Shown piece after piece: positions 51,455 to 60,283 of a stretch of 64,000 nucleotides of DNA. Each line of letters begins with the position of its first letter. Position 1 is the stretch's first letter. The notes beneath the pieces were generated by a model. That model was not told the DNA's origin, did not search any database, and saw only the letters and a program-made list of their open reading frames with translations. The stretch is from Paenibacillus kobensis NBRC 15729 (GTDB taxonomy: Bacteria > Bacillota > Bacilli > Paenibacillales > Paenibacillaceae), in assembly GCF_004000825.1 (NCBI RefSeq), contig NZ_BILZ01000024.1:1-64000 (forward strand), written 5' to 3'. A program made the position numbers and the translations under genes.

Positions 51455-52093
51455 ATGGCAGATTTACGGGCAGCAGGAATGCGGATGAAGTTTGCGCTGT
51501 TATGTGCAGCGGCGGGCGTTCTGCTTATTGGTTTGGGCATGTGGAAGCATCAACAAATGCAAACGGATCAGTGGCAGCCGCTCAACGGACAGTTGAATGA
51601 AGCGCTGGTTGCCGCAGAACAACAGCACACGTCTGTTCAATCACTTGGCGGCGAGAATCGTTCTGGGGATTCGGGACAGCAAGGAGCCGCAACCGTAAAG
51701 GCAAGTGAAGATGCAAAAACCAGCCCGGGAGCAAGTGTTGAAAGTGCCAACAGTGCCAGCACTGCCGGCGCTGTTGGTTCAATAGACGATCGCTCTGAAC
51801 AATCCCTGGACGCTGGTGCCGTTCCCGTTCATCCAGGAGCAGCTGATTCCGATACGCCTGCTCCATCAGGAACAACTGTATCTCCTGAAGCGGACGGGAG
51901 GCTCGATCTGAACCGGGCGACCGCCGAGCAGTTGGACGAGCTCCCGGGGATCGGACCAGCCAAGGCGGCTGCAATTATAGCAGACCGGGAGGCGTCCGGC
52001 CCATTCCGGTCTGTCGACGATTTGGCGCGGGTGAAAGGAATCGGACCGGCAATCGTCGGGAAGCTGCGGGACTCGGTTGTCGCACTGCCCTAA
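51455..52093 (+). CDS. comEA: ComEA DNA-binding competence protein, C-terminal HhH (212 aa)
   Basis: Binds DNA outside the membrane and hands it to ComEC. One N-terminal anchor (AGMRMKFALLCAAAGVLLIG...) and a C-terminal double helix-hairpin-helix (LDLNRATAEQLDELPGIGPA and SVDDLARVKGIGPAIVGKLR). The middle about 110 residues are Ser/Ala/Gly/Pro-rich and do not look like the SLBB/oligomerisation domain of Bacillus ComEA. GGAGG is 10 bases upstream of ATG 51455. Divergent from comER. Confidence 0.93.
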   Translation: MADLRAAGMRMKFALLCAAAGVLLIGLGMWKHQQMQTDQWQPLNGQLNEALVAAEQQHTSVQSLGGENRSGDSGQQGAATVKASEDAKTSPGASVESANSASTAGAVGSIDDRSEQSLDAGAVPVHPGAADSDTPAPSGTTVSPEADGRLDLNRATAEQLDELPGIGPAKAAAIIADREASGPFRSVDDLARVKGIGPAIVGKLRDSVVALP

Positions 52094-52173
52094 ATGTGCG
52101 ACAATATTAGGCAGCAGAAGACGGCGGATCACGTGCGGTTCGTTCGTCGCAAGGAAGAAAGGAATGACCGACG

Positions 52174-52704
52174 ATGACGATGGCAGGCAGCGATGCGTCC
52201 CGCAAAGATTGGGACACTTATTTTATGGATATCGCCTATATGGTTGCAACGCGTTCGCGCTGTAATCGAAGACATGTAGGAGCGGTGTTAGTGCAGGGCA
52301 AGAAGCTGCTCGGAACCGCATATAACGGTGCGCCGATGGGTGTAGAGGACTGTCTGGAAGCAGGCTGTATGATCGTGGAAGAGTACGAGCTTTCATCTGC
52401 GGGCGGAACAGAACAAATGATCAAGAAGGAGCGCTGCATCCGGACGATTCATGCCGAGCAGAATCTGTTGTTGTTCACGGACCGTAACGACCGCGAGGGT
52501 TCAACGGTATATGTGACGGATCAGCCGTGCTGGACATGTGCCAATATGCTCGCTAACAGCGGCATTAAAGAAATTGTATACCACCGCTCTTATCCGAAGG
52601 ACAGCGAGAAAGTCGGAACGCTCATGAACCGCAAAGGAATTGTATTCCGTGTCATCGATCATTACGAGCCGCCAGCGAAGACAGCTCGTGCCGTTATATC
52701 GTAG
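52174..52704 (+). CDS. comEB: ComEB, dCMP deaminase-family protein (176 aa)
   Basis: A zinc cytidine/dCMP deaminase-fold protein. TIHAEQNLLLF is the H-A-E motif and VTDQPCWTCANML the P-C-x-x-C motif. The N-terminal MDIAYMVATRSRCNRRHVGAV is typical of ComEB. Bacillus ComEB is not needed for transformation. AAGGAA lies about 10 bases upstream. A terminator separates it from comEC. Confidence 0.95.
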   Translation: MTMAGSDASRKDWDTYFMDIAYMVATRSRCNRRHVGAVLVQGKKLLGTAYNGAPMGVEDCLEAGCMIVEEYELSSAGGTEQMIKKERCIRTIHAEQNLLLFTDRNDREGSTVYVTDQPCWTCANMLANSGIKEIVYHRSYPKDSEKVGTLMNRKGIVFRVIDHYEPPAKTARAVIS

Positions 52705-52721
52705 TAAGGCAAAGAAGGAAG

Positions 52722-52775
52722 AACCTTCTGCGCAGCCGCCCGTTAATGCGGGCGATTGTGCAGAAGGTTTTTTTA
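52722..52775 (+). terminator. terminator between comEB and comEC
   Basis: AACCTTCTGCGCA pairs with TGTGCAGAAGGTT (one G-U) around an inner GCC...GGC hairpin, followed by seven T. Confidence 0.88.
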
Positions 52776-52808
52776 TTGCGGCTCGTTCGCCGCAGATGGG
52801 GAGGCACT

Positions 52809-55427
52809 ATGTATAGAAGGCCGATTATTGGGATAGCTGTTGGGTGGACGGCGGGCATTGCGGCTGCCGGTTCGTCTTTTGCTGTCTTTGGGTTGATTGG
52901 TGCTGGCATGGCTTGGATACTCGCGGCAGGTGTGTTGGCGAAGCGGATGTCTCTTATTCTTGCCGTTTGCGTTGTGCTTGTCTATTGCGCCGGAGGAGGT
53001 TGGGCGCAGTGGATGCAGATCCGGACGGGCACTTCGCTGCCGGATTTGCGCGAGGCTGTGAACGGGGCCTATCCTCCCGTCACCTACGAGGCGAAAGCGG
53101 AAGGGACGATTGGTTCCGCCGTTGAGATTGACGGAGATGCGGTTACTTTTAAGCTTAAAGCCCGTAAGGTCCATTTAGCTGTCGAGCCGTCAACTCGAAA
53201 GGTTCAGGAAACGGTTCTCGTCCGAATCAGGCTGCTGACGGAAGCCGAACAGCTTGTTGCAGCCGGTTGGAGGAGAGGAGACAAGGTCCAGATATTCGGC
53301 GAATTAGAACGGCCGGCAGGGGCTTCGAATTTCGGAGGCTTCGACTACCGGCGATATTTGGATAACGTTCAGCATATTCATTGGCTGCTCAGGGTGAAGG
53401 GCGCCCAAGCAGCTTCTGTTGAAGGAGGAACGCTTGCTTCGGCCGATTCGGTGCTAGGACGTATCGACGATGCACGTGAGTGGCTTGGCGGCCGGCTGGA
53501 ACGATTGTATCCTGCGGATCAAGCCGGTTATATGAAAGGGCTGGTCATCGGCAGCAGCAGCGATTTGGATCCCGATGTATACCGCCGGTTCGCGGAATTG
53601 GGCTTGACGCACATATTAGCCATTTCGGGTATGCATGTCGCAGTTTTCCTGTATGTGCTGAACGCAGGGCTGCGGCTGTTTCGGCTGACCCGCGAACGGA
53701 CGCTTCTTGCGCTGGCGCTGGCAACGCCAGTCTACGTCCTGCTTGCCGGCGCCTCGCCGTCTGTCGTACGTGCCGGGGCGATGGCAGTAATCGGCTTGCT
53801 TGCAGCCCGGTACAACCGGCTGAAGGATGGCATGCATCTGCTTGCTGCGTCCGCCATTCTTATGCTTCTCTGGAATCCGGCTTATGTGCATGATATCGGC
53901 TTTCAGCTTTCCTTTCTGGTCACAGCGGGGTTGATTCTAGGCACAGCCCCTTTGAGGTCGGTTATGCCGCAATGGAAGCGAATGAAGACGCTGCTTGATC
54001 TTGCGGCTGTGACGATCGTCGCTCAACTGGTGTCCTTTCCGGTTACGATCTTCTATTTCAACCAATGGAACCCGCTGTCGATCCCTGCCAATTATGTGTT
54101 GGTTCCGTTCATTAGCTTTATTGTAATGCCGCTTGGCGCAGCATCGATGGTTGCCGAACCGCTTTGGCCCGCTGGAGGACAAGGGATGGCGTATGCGGCT
54201 TCGCTGTTGAACGAAGTAACTTACCGGCTCGTGGAATCGGTCGCGAGCTTGGATAGCTGGCAGACCATTTGGCAGCAGCCGCCCATCTGGTGGATGGCTG
54301 CGTGGTATGCGGCATTGGCCATGGGCTTGAGAGCGATGCGGGCAATCGGCGAGCATCGGCAGATACAGTCGGCCTCCACCGCAGATCCAGACGTTGTTGA
54401 TACCGTGCCGCTCGACGAAGGGCTGAAACCGATTGTAAGGGCGGATAGGCTTAAACAAATCCGAACTCTCGTATGCGCCGCAGCGGCAGCCGCTGCACTG
54501 CTTATCTATGGTTGGATGCCGTTGGCCTTCGATCGGACAGCCGCAGTCAGCGTATTAGATATCGGACAGGGCGATGCGATTCTGATCCGGACAGGCAGCG
54601 GCAAACATATTTTGATTGACGGAGGAGGGACCGTCTCGTTCCGCAAGCAGGGAGAGGAGTGGCGCGATCGCGCCGATCCGTTCGAGGTTGGGCGTAAGGT
54701 GCTCGTGCCGCTGCTGAAGCAGCGCGGCGTCCATTCGCTGGATTTGGTCATTGCTACACATTTGGACATGGATCATATTGTTGGCCTCAGAGCGGTCGTC
54801 GATTCGGTTCCGGTGAAGCGGATGTGGTGGAACGGCACGATTGACCGATCCGATGCGGCGGCGGATCTGTTGAACGACGCGCTCGATCGGAAAATCCCGT
54901 TGTATAGTGCCGAAGCAGGAATGAGCTGGGTGCCGGATAACAGTGCAAAGTTAGACGTATTGTGGCCGGAACGTGCGACGGATGGCACAATCGCGGAAGC
55001 TGATGATCAGAACGAGCGAAGCGTGACGGTGCTGCTGACGCTATATGGCCGTACCTTTTTGTTCCCTGGTGACCTTGGACAGCAAACCGAGCAACGGATT
55101 ACGGCAGGACGATTGTCATTCTGTTCGCGAAGCGGCGATGGATTGGTGAATGCGAGTGATGCGTGCTTGGACGTATTGAAGGCTGGCCACCATGGCAGCA
55201 ACGGATCGACATCCGAGCAATGGCTTCGTTATTGGCAGCCTGCTTTCACCGTCATATCCGCGGGAAAGGGCAATATTTACCGGCATCCGCATCCGGATAC
55301 GCTCGCCCGGCTTGCTTCTGAGGGAAGCGGCATCTGGCGCACGGACCGCGACGGGGAAATCCGCTTCACGGTGCAAGCTAATGGCGTCATGTCAATCGGA
55401 TGGCAGGAACAGAAATGGACAAGGTAA
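52809..55427 (+). CDS. comEC: ComEC/Rec2 DNA-uptake channel (872 aa)
   Basis: Membrane channel for single-stranded DNA entry. N-terminal helices precede an OB-like domain, then the Competence domain (RFAELGLTHILAISGMHVAVFL), and a C-terminal metallo-beta-lactamase-like domain with ATHLDMDHIVGLRAVVDS and AGHHGSNGSTSEQWL. GGGGAGG lies about 4-10 bases upstream of ATG 52809. After a terminator, it may have its own promoter. Confidence 0.95.
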   Translation: MYRRPIIGIAVGWTAGIAAAGSSFAVFGLIGAGMAWILAAGVLAKRMSLILAVCVVLVYCAGGGWAQWMQIRTGTSLPDLREAVNGAYPPVTYEAKAEGTIGSAVEIDGDAVTFKLKARKVHLAVEPSTRKVQETVLVRIRLLTEAEQLVAAGWRRGDKVQIFGELERPAGASNFGGFDYRRYLDNVQHIHWLLRVKGAQAASVEGGTLASADSVLGRIDDAREWLGGRLERLYPADQAGYMKGLVIGSSSDLDPDVYRRFAELGLTHILAISGMHVAVFLYVLNAGLRLFRLTRERTLLALALATPVYVLLAGASPSVVRAGAMAVIGLLAARYNRLKDGMHLLAASAILMLLWNPAYVHDIGFQLSFLVTAGLILGTAPLRSVMPQWKRMKTLLDLAAVTIVAQLVSFPVTIFYFNQWNPLSIPANYVLVPFISFIVMPLGAASMVAEPLWPAGGQGMAYAASLLNEVTYRLVESVASLDSWQTIWQQPPIWWMAAWYAALAMGLRAMRAIGEHRQIQSASTADPDVVDTVPLDEGLKPIVRADRLKQIRTLVCAAAAAAALLIYGWMPLAFDRTAAVSVLDIGQGDAILIRTGSGKHILIDGGGTVSFRKQGEEWRDRADPFEVGRKVLVPLLKQRGVHSLDLVIATHLDMDHIVGLRAVVDSVPVKRMWWNGTIDRSDAAADLLNDALDRKIPLYSAEAGMSWVPDNSAKLDVLWPERATDGTIAEADDQNERSVTVLLTLYGRTFLFPGDLGQQTEQRITAGRLSFCSRSGDGLVNASDACLDVLKAGHHGSNGSTSEQWLRYWQPAFTVISAGKGNIYRHPHPDTLARLASEGSGIWRTDRDGEIRFTVQANGVMSIGWQEQKWTR

Positions 55428-55575
55428 TATGGCATAAGCTGTAAATGGCGCCTATGTACGGCGTCTTTTTTTTCTGTTATTCTAAAGGTTAGTTTCATAG
55501 TTTAACTCAAAACCCGATAGATGATGACGCAAAGACATACATGGTATACATTACCGTAAAATAAATAAGAACTTC

Positions 55576-55602
55576 TGCAACCTTTGTACCGGTCATTCCG
55601 TC
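55576..55602 (+). promoter_or_regulatory. candidate ECF-type promoter upstream of the sigma factor gene
   Basis: TGCAAC (55576-55581) and CGTC (55599-55602) are spaced by 17 bases, close to the ECF/sigma-W pattern TGAAAC and CGTA at about 16. This would allow autoregulation by the next gene. Confidence 0.45.
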
Positions 55603-55632
55603 GATAAGGTTGTATGAGAGGGGGAACCTTCA

Positions 55633-56181
55633 TTGGTGGAGCCTAATCTCATAAGAGCGGCTCAATCGGGCGATCGCGATGCTCTCATCACCCTGCTGCG
55701 CGAGATTGAAACTCACGTTTATCGGACAGCCTATTATATATTGAATAACGAGCAGGACGCGATGGATGCGGCTCAGGAGGCGCTCATCCGCATTTATACG
55801 AAGATTACCTCCTATGAAGAGAAAGCGCAATTCAAGACGTGGATTCAGCGAATCGTTACGAATATTTGTATCGACAAGTTCAGAAGGAACAAGCCGACGA
55901 TATCGATCGAGGAGCATGAGCTCGTCTTCCGTGAGAAATCGAGTGTCGAAGAGGACGTTATTTCCACTTATGTGGCAGACGATATACGCAAAGCGATCGA
56001 CATGCTCCCGGAGCATCACCGGGCAGTCGTCGTTCTTCGGTATTTGCAGGATTTTTCTTACAATGAAATTGCAGATTCTCTCGATTTGCCGCTTAACACG
56101 GTGAAATCTTATTTATTCCGGGCCCGGCAGCAGCTGCAGACGTTACTACATGAATACCAAAGAGGAGGTGTCCGAGGATGA
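55633..56181 (+). CDS. ECF RNA polymerase sigma factor (182 aa)
   Basis: Sigma-70 family, group 4. Region 2 is HVYRTAYYILNNEQDAMDAA with FKTWIQRIVTNICIDKFRRN. Region 4 is HRAVVVLRYLQDFSYNEIAD with LPLNTVKSYLFRARQQL. GAGGGGG lies 9 bases upstream of TTG 55633; GTG 55636 is possible. ATGA overlap with the next gene, which encodes a zinc anti-sigma, makes this a classical ECF pair. It interrupts the comEC-holA order known from Bacillus. Confidence 0.93.
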   Translation: MVEPNLIRAAQSGDRDALITLLREIETHVYRTAYYILNNEQDAMDAAQEALIRIYTKITSYEEKAQFKTWIQRIVTNICIDKFRRNKPTISIEEHELVFREKSSVEEDVISTYVADDIRKAIDMLPEHHRAVVVLRYLQDFSYNEIADSLDLPLNTVKSYLFRARQQLQTLLHEYQRGGVRG

Positions 56182-57347
56182 CATGCCAAGAGGTGATGGA
56201 ATATATGCAGCGGCAGCTCGATGATGATCTGAACGATCACGAAGCCGACGCGTTGACAGCACATACACGTTATTGCTCGGATTGCGCCGACATGTTCGAA
56301 CGGCTGAAGCGGTTGTCTGCCGAACTAGACAATTTGCCCAAAGTCGTTCCTGCTTTTAGTCTTGTCGATGCTATTATTCCGCAACTGGACCTGTTCGATT
56401 CCGAGCGTCAAGAGAGCGGAATTGCTATAGAGTCGAAGTTATTTGAACGTGGAGCAGAACCGGCTGGCGGCCAAGAGACGGAGATTGTACCTATAAGCCG
56501 CCGTTCTGCGCGCGGTCGTGAGAAAGGATGGCTGAAACGGATTTCTTGGCCGGCTGTAACAGGCGTTGCCGCAGCCGGACTTGTTGCCGGATTGTTTCTC
56601 GTTATGTTCAATCCGACGTCCGCTCCTGACTTGAAGAGCGACTCCGCCTCGATGGAGTCGGCAACCGCATCGTTAGAACAGAAAGACATGAGCGCTGCTG
56701 ACGGCGCGAAGTCGAAGCAATCTGCCGACGAGGTCCGCATCGAGTCGACGACTGAAGAAAACTCGACCGCATCGAAAGTTCAATCGAAGTCAGTCGCAAC
56801 GGGTCAGCAGCCGACGGAAGCGCCGAGCAGTTCGGATGTCAACAAAAAAATCGATGTCGTTACGCCGTACGCGGACGTTCCCGGTTATCATATAGAGGAT
56901 CAATCCGGAACATCTGCGCCGCTTGCGCCGAGCGATGAGGCGACTAGAAACTACAACAGCAATAGCGCCATCACTGGCGCTGGGAGCGCCGGAAGCGACA
57001 GTGCCGATGCAGCCGCCGACCGTAAAGAAGTAACCATGATCGCGAAAGACCAATACGGCGAACCGATGGGCATTACGAGCACCGGCAGCTCATCAAGCGC
57101 CGACATTTCGAACGTCGTACCGTCGCCGGACGGATCATTATCGGCCGCAATCGTAGACGGAGCCGTACTCGTGTATACATCGCAGGAGGGAACCGTCCAG
57201 CTCGACAGCGGCAAGAAAACCGGCACGATAAGCGGGCTGCAATGGTCGGATGACGGCAAAGCGCTGTTCTTCGAAGTGAAGGCAGACGGCGGACAGACGA
57301 CGCATTACAAGATCGATACGCAAGAATGGACAATTGCGTCGCAATAA
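56178..57347 (+). CDS. anti-sigma factor with zinc-binding N-terminal domain (389 aa)
   Basis: Holds the ECF sigma inactive. The ZAS motif H29-x3-C33-x2-C36 (HTRYCSDC) is intact. One helix (WPAVTGVAAAGLVAGLFLVMF) at about residues 115-136 anchors it. The outer part is Ser/Thr/Asp-rich and probably disordered (about residues 145-285), then a beta-rich C-terminal domain (VVPSPDGSLSAAIVDGAVLVY, GTISGLQWSDDGKALFFEV) that resembles a sensor or beta-propeller fragment. Signal unknown. Confidence 0.88.
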   Translation: MTCQEVMEYMQRQLDDDLNDHEADALTAHTRYCSDCADMFERLKRLSAELDNLPKVVPAFSLVDAIIPQLDLFDSERQESGIAIESKLFERGAEPAGGQETEIVPISRRSARGREKGWLKRISWPAVTGVAAAGLVAGLFLVMFNPTSAPDLKSDSASMESATASLEQKDMSAADGAKSKQSADEVRIESTTEENSTASKVQSKSVATGQQPTEAPSSSDVNKKIDVVTPYADVPGYHIEDQSGTSAPLAPSDEATRNYNSNSAITGAGSAGSDSADAAADRKEVTMIAKDQYGEPMGITSTGSSSSADISNVVPSPDGSLSAAIVDGAVLVYTSQEGTVQLDSGKKTGTISGLQWSDDGKALFFEVKADGGQTTHYKIDTQEWTIASQ

Positions 57348-57491
57348 GATGAATGGAATCGGCACACTTGCTGATGGCCTTGCGTATAGTATATAGAAGG
57401 CGTCAGCGACGGTAACCTTGACGTCGTATGACCATCACCGCGGCGGGGGCCATGGACCCGCACGGATGATGTTTATATAGATGTTCAGGGA

Positions 57492-57526
57492 CAAAGGGAT
57501 GGAGACCTAATAGCTCCATCCCTTTG
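57492..57526. repeat. perfect 13-bp inverted repeat upstream of holA
   Basis: CAAAGGGATGGAG and CTCCATCCCTTTG are perfect complements separated by ACCTAATAG. No T-run follows on either strand. It lies between the anti-sigma stop and holA and may end or process the transcript. Confidence 0.6.
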
Positions 57527-57579
57527 TTGACGACTACGGGAATGTGCCGCTTAGTGCAGCGTGTATAGGGGGCAGCAGG

Positions 57580-58629
57580 ATGGAGACGAAGGATATTTAT
57601 AAAGAATTGAGCAGTGGCCGAATCCGGCCGGTATATGTGGCATACGGTACTGACCGTTACCGGATGGAGCAGTTCGCGACATTGCTGGCGGACAAGCTGT
57701 TCAAGCCGGAAGAACGTGAGCTTGGCATCGTCAAGTTCGATACGTCCGAGTCGCCGATTGAAGAGGCTGCTGCGGAAGCCGAGACGTTGCCCTTTTTCGT
57801 CGAACGCAAACTGATCGTCATTCGCGACGCTTCCGTGCTTGCAGCAGCGGGCGCTGGCGCCAAGGAAGGAAAGTTGGAGCATCGGGCCGAGCGCATGCTG
57901 GAATATATCGACAATCCGGCGGAGACAACGGTCATTTTATTTCTTGTGTATGCGGACAAATTGGACGAGCGGCGCAAGCTTGTGAAGCGGCTTAAGGAGC
58001 AGGGGGCGGTACTTGCCTTTAACGAGCTCGATGGACCGGAGCTTCGGCGGTGGGTCGTCCGCAGATCGTCGGAGCAAGGCAGGACGATAACGGAGGATGC
58101 TGCCGATCTGCTCGTTGCCCGTACGGGTACGAGATTGCAGCAGCTCGCGCAGGAGACGGATAAGCTATGTCTATATGCTGGTCCAAGCGGCACGATCTCG
58201 GCGAAGGACGTTGAGCTTCTGACAGCGTCAACGGTCGAGGAGGACGTGTTCGCGCTCGTGGATGCGATTGCGGGAGTGCAGACAGCAAGAGCTCTTCGTT
58301 TGTACCACGAGCTGCTTCAACGCAAAGAAGAGCCGATTAAGATCGCAGCGCTGCTTGCCTCGCAGTTGAGACTGATGCTGCAGGTGAAAGAGCTGTCGGG
58401 GCAGCATTACTCTCCGCAGCAAATGGCTTCGCAGCTCGGCATTCATCCGTTCCGGGTGAAGCTTGCCTCTGAGAAAACAGCGAAATTTTCGCTCAAGCGT
58501 CTCGGGGAATGTATGGCTGAGCTTGCCGAACTCGATTACCGGATGAAGACCGGACAAGTAGACAAGACGCTTGGACTGGAGCTGTTTCTGCTGTCGTTCG
58601 GTCACGGGGTTCAAGCCGGCAACGCCTAG
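57580..58629 (+). CDS. holA: DNA polymerase III subunit delta (349 aa)
   Basis: The clamp-loader subunit that opens the sliding clamp. The N-terminal IYKELSSGRIRPVYVAYGTDR and AETLPFFVERKLIVIRDA are typical, followed by a helical C-terminal domain (REWNx-like ALLASQLRLMLQVKEL, GIHPFRVKLA). GGGGG is about 8 bases upstream of ATG 57580. Corresponds to Bacillus yqeN/holA before rpsT. Confidence 0.93.
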   Translation: METKDIYKELSSGRIRPVYVAYGTDRYRMEQFATLLADKLFKPEERELGIVKFDTSESPIEEAAAEAETLPFFVERKLIVIRDASVLAAAGAGAKEGKLEHRAERMLEYIDNPAETTVILFLVYADKLDERRKLVKRLKEQGAVLAFNELDGPELRRWVVRRSSEQGRTITEDAADLLVARTGTRLQQLAQETDKLCLYAGPSGTISAKDVELLTASTVEEDVFALVDAIAGVQTARALRLYHELLQRKEEPIKIAALLASQLRLMLQVKELSGQHYSPQQMASQLGIHPFRVKLASEKTAKFSLKRLGECMAELAELDYRMKTGQVDKTLGLELFLLSFGHGVQAGNA

Positions 58630-58637
58630 CGCTTATC

Positions 58638-58676
58638 AAAAAGAAGCTGTCGGACATTGTCCGACAGCTTCTTTAA
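58638..58676 (+). terminator. terminator after holA
   Basis: AAAGAAGCTGTCGGACA and TGTCCGACAGCTTCTTT form a long perfect stem; a TTT-rich end follows on the plus strand, and on the minus strand T's also follow, so it may be bidirectional. Confidence 0.75.
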
Positions 58677-58691
58677 TGTGAAATAAGCAAT

Positions 58692-58728
58692 GAAAAAACG
58701 GCTCCCTGTTCCGAAGAACGGGAGCCGT
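58692..58728 (-). terminator. terminator of rpsT
   Basis: On the minus strand, ACGGCTCCCGTT pairs with AACAGGGAGCCGT, followed by TTTTTTC. Confidence 0.85.
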
Positions 58729-58734
58729 CATTCA

Positions 58735-59007
58735 TTAAGCTTGTGCCGAAAGGGCATTCAGCTTCTTAGCAAGACGGGACTTTTTGCGGGCAGCCGCGTT
58801 TTTATGAATCAGGCCTTTCGTTGCCGCTTTGTCCAGCTTTTTCGTCGCAGCGATGAGAGCTGCTTGAGCAGCTGCAGCATCCGTACCGGCGATTGCTTGG
58901 TCAGCAGCTTTAACGGCCGTGCGAAGTGCGGATTTTTGCGAAGCGTTCAGTGCGCGACGTTTCTCGCTCGTCTTCACGCGTTTAATAGCGGATTTAATGT
59001 TTGGCAT
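58735..59007 (-). CDS. rpsT: 30S ribosomal protein S20 (90 aa)
   Basis: A small basic protein that binds 16S r[23 protein letters not shown] and [20 protein letters not shown] are diagnostic. ATG 59007 has AGGAGGTG about 8 bases upstream. Convergent with holA and divergent from gpr, as in Bacillus subtilis. Confidence 0.97.
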   Translation of the reverse strand: MPNIKSAIKRVKTSEKRRALNASQKSALRTAVKAADQAIAGTDAAAAQAALIAATKKLDKAATKGLIHKNAAARKKSRLAKKLNALSAQA

Positions 59008-59113
59008 CACATTCACCTCCTGTAAAAAGGGAAAAAACCCAATACTGCAACACAACTTAAAATATCTTACCATGGGCTCGCCCAAAAAGCAATAGCGGTG
59101 AGCCGAGTTGTAC

Positions 59114-59143
59114 TGATAGGTTTAAATATTTGTCCGCATAGAA
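59114..59143 (+). promoter_or_regulatory. candidate sigma-G/sigma-F promoter of gpr
   Basis: TGATA (59114-59118) and CATAGAA (59137-59143) are spaced 18 bases apart, close to the sigma-G pattern. gpr is known to be expressed in the forespore under sigma-F and sigma-G. Confidence 0.45.
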
Positions 59144-59196
59144 CGATCCGTGCCATCGCACACTAACGGCAAAAAAGGAAGGGGACGGATAAAGGC

Positions 59197-60207
59197 ATGG
59201 AAGATGCACTCGATCTGCGCCGTTATGACGTTTATACCGATCTGGCGCTGGAAGCGAAGGAGATTGCCGAAGCAGCGGGAGGCGGACCGATACCTGGTGT
59301 ACTGTCCGATTTGCTTGAGGAGGACGGGATTAAAGTGTCGCGCGTGCATGTGCAGACCGATCAAGGATCGCGCGCGATAGGCAAGATGCCTGGCCGGTAC
59401 GTAACGCTGGAGGTCCCGGATCTTCGCAAAGGCGATACAGGGCTGCAGGACAAAGTGGCGACTCGGTTCGCGAAGGAATTCGAAACCTTTCTAGAGCAAG
59501 CTGGCGTTGGCAAAACGTCAAAAATACTGATCGTCGGATTGGGCAATTGGAACGTGACGCCGGATGCGCTTGGGCCGCTTGTCGTCGAGAATGTTATGGT
59601 GACGCGGCAATTTTTCGAGCTGATGCCGGATCAGGTTGCGCCAGGCTATCGTCCCGTCAGTGCAGTTGCGCCCGGCGTGCTCGGCATAACGGGGATTGAA
59701 TCATCCGAAATCGTCCAGGGTATAGTGGAACGGACGAGGCCCGACGCCGTTATTGCAATCGATGCTCTTGCATCCAAAGCGCTTGAGCGGGTCAACACGA
59801 CGATTCAGATCGCGGATACGGGCATTCATCCGGGGTCCGGTATCGGCAATAAACGGAAAGGAATAACGAAGGAAATACTAGGCGTTCCGGTCATCGCGAT
59901 CGGTGTGCCTACCGTTGTATTCGCCTCCAATATCGTGAACGACTGTCTGCGGATGCTTGAAGAACATCTCGCTTCACATACCCAGAATGCCGGACCGCAA
60001 ATTATGGGCATGATGCATCAAATGGCGGAGAACGAGAGACTGCAGTTGGTCAAAGAGGTGCTGCACCCGCTCGGCCACGATCTGATCGTGACGCCGAAGG
60101 AGATTGATCAATTCATCGAGGATATCGCGAACATCATTGCAAGCGGATTGAATGCATCGCTGCACGATGCCGTCGACTCTTCGAATGTAGCGGCTTATAC
60201 GCATTAA
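59197..60207 (+). CDS. gpr: germination protease GPR (336 aa)
   Basis: The atypical aspartic protease that degrades small acid-soluble spore proteins at germination. DLALEAKEIAEA near the start is the typical GPR self-cleavage region, followed by VETLEVPDLRKGD-like text, ILIVGLGNWNVTPDALGPLV, VIAIDALASKALERVNTTIQ and GNKRKGITKEILGVPVIAIG. Made as zymogen P46 and activated late in sporulation. The ribosome site is AAAGG close to the ATG, not ideal. Confidence 0.96.
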   Translation: MEDALDLRRYDVYTDLALEAKEIAEAAGGGPIPGVLSDLLEEDGIKVSRVHVQTDQGSRAIGKMPGRYVTLEVPDLRKGDTGLQDKVATRFAKEFETFLEQAGVGKTSKILIVGLGNWNVTPDALGPLVVENVMVTRQFFELMPDQVAPGYRPVSAVAPGVLGITGIESSEIVQGIVERTRPDAVIAIDALASKALERVNTTIQIADTGIHPGSGIGNKRKGITKEILGVPVIAIGVPTVVFASNIVNDCLRMLEEHLASHTQNAGPQIMGMMHQMAENERLQLVKEVLHPLGHDLIVTPKEIDQFIEDIANIIASGLNASLHDAVDSSNVAAYTH

Positions 60208-60222
60208 TTGCGATACCCTAAC

Positions 60223-60263
60223 AGGATTTCGTCAGGCATGACTGCCGGCGAAATCCTATTTTG
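60223..60263 (+). terminator. weak terminator after gpr
   Basis: AGGATTTCG and CGAAATCCT form a 9-bp perfect stem around a 17-base loop, then ATTTTG. The T-run is short, so strength is uncertain. Confidence 0.5.
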
Positions 60264-60283
60264 CTCATTAAGGAGGCAATCGG

